DNA of 22,297 bases from positions 1 through 22,297 of the forward strand of contig CAJTLA010000022.1 in NCBI GenBank assembly GCA_910576985.1. The letters are read 5' to 3'. Below are positions 22,162 through 22,297 of this stretch, piece by piece. The DNA comes from an uncultured Bacilli bacterium (lineage in GTDB: Bacteria > Bacillota_I > Bacilli_A > RF39 > UBA660). The notes under the pieces were generated by a model. It was not told the origin of the DNA, searched no databases, and saw only the letters and a list, made by a program, of their open reading frames with translations. The translations under genes were made by a program, and so were the position numbers. How positions within the stretch are numbered: the first letter of the stretch is position 1; each line of letters begins with the position of its first letter.

Positions 22162-22206
22162 AAAAAGACCTAGAGGTGTTATCAATACAATACTCTAAGT
22201 CTTTTT
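22162..22206 (+). terminator. Long terminator-like hairpin
   Basis: AAAAAGAC-C-TAGAG (22162-22175) pairs with CTCTA-A-GTCTTTTT (22193-22206), with one mismatch and a 17-nt loop. A/T flanks allow function on either strand. Confidence 0.5.
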
Positions 22207-22267
22207 ATATATCAATATCTGAGAGTTTCGAAAAAGTTGTGTAAATAGTAAATTTTACCTTCCGTTG

Positions 22268-22294
22268 GAACCATCAAAATGATGGTTCTTTTTT
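22268..22294 (+). terminator. Strong rho-independent terminator at the window end
   Basis: GAACCATCA and TGATGGTTC form a 9-bp stem with a 3-nt loop, followed by six T. It lies 230 bp after the MerR gene and no plus-strand gene is visible in between, so the terminated transcript is unclear. Confidence 0.75.
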
Positions 22295-22297
22295 CTT

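Noticed and set aside
22152..22166. TTTTTT-GCG-AAAAAA hairpin as a terminator
   Set aside because: The stem is only A-T pairs and is part of the neighbouring hairpins' flanks.

Overview
The window is AT-rich DNA from a low-GC Bacillota, most likely a member of the Bacilli/Erysipelotrichia/RF39-type lineages of the gut. The evidence is the SufU-type Fe-S scaffold, a CarD-family regulator, an omega subunit next to recX, strong AGGAGG Shine-Dalgarno sites and TTGACA/TATAAT promoters. The lineage is inferred from gene content, and no rRNA or tRNA is present to test it. The code is standard: TGA terminates the PfkB and Smr genes, and the SufB tryptophans I checked are TGG.

Layout. Positions 1-132 hold the 3' end of an Rpn/PD-(D/E)XK-type gene and its terminator, followed by about 350 bases without a supported gene. 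A minus-strand housekeeping block (480-5558) carries recX, rpoZ, a pyrimidine-nucleoside phosphorylase, a short SSB, a small lipoprotein, sufB and sufU. A divergent CarD-family gene (5680-6162) shares the sufU upstream region. A heterodimeric ABC exporter follows on the minus strand (6191-10247). Its promoter carries three separate dyad symmetries, and one subunit has an extracellular insertion of about 190 residues.

Positions 10395-11365 hold a short-collagen-repeat surface protein interrupted by an in-frame TGA and a small XRE regulator. Divergent from these is a TM2-DUF2752 gene pair (11519-12221). A two-gene minus-strand operon (12282-16406) encodes two large, unrecognised membrane-anchored surface proteins and is preceded by two near-identical tandem promoters. 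A PfkB sugar kinase overlapping a stand-alone Smr-domain gene follows (16610-17762).

The right-hand part (18058-22038) is a redox/detoxification unit. A divergent MerR regulator faces an operon of alpha/beta-hydrolase, membrane-anchored aldo/keto reductase, membrane-anchored flavodoxin, a decayed NADPH-dependent FMN reductase and a frameshifted pyridoxamine-phosphate-oxidase-like gene. The operon promoter shows the 19-bp spacer and central dyad typical of MerR-activated promoters. The 3' end of the operon is visibly decaying. The last 170 bases hold several hairpins and a strong terminator.

The most unusual items are the 469/897-residue surface protein operon, the extracytoplasmic AKR-flavodoxin pair under a MerR promoter, and two genes broken by single lesions (a TGA, and an A8 tract) that could be switches rather than dead genes. 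No CRISPR array or intact insertion sequence was found, and no new defence system can be claimed.
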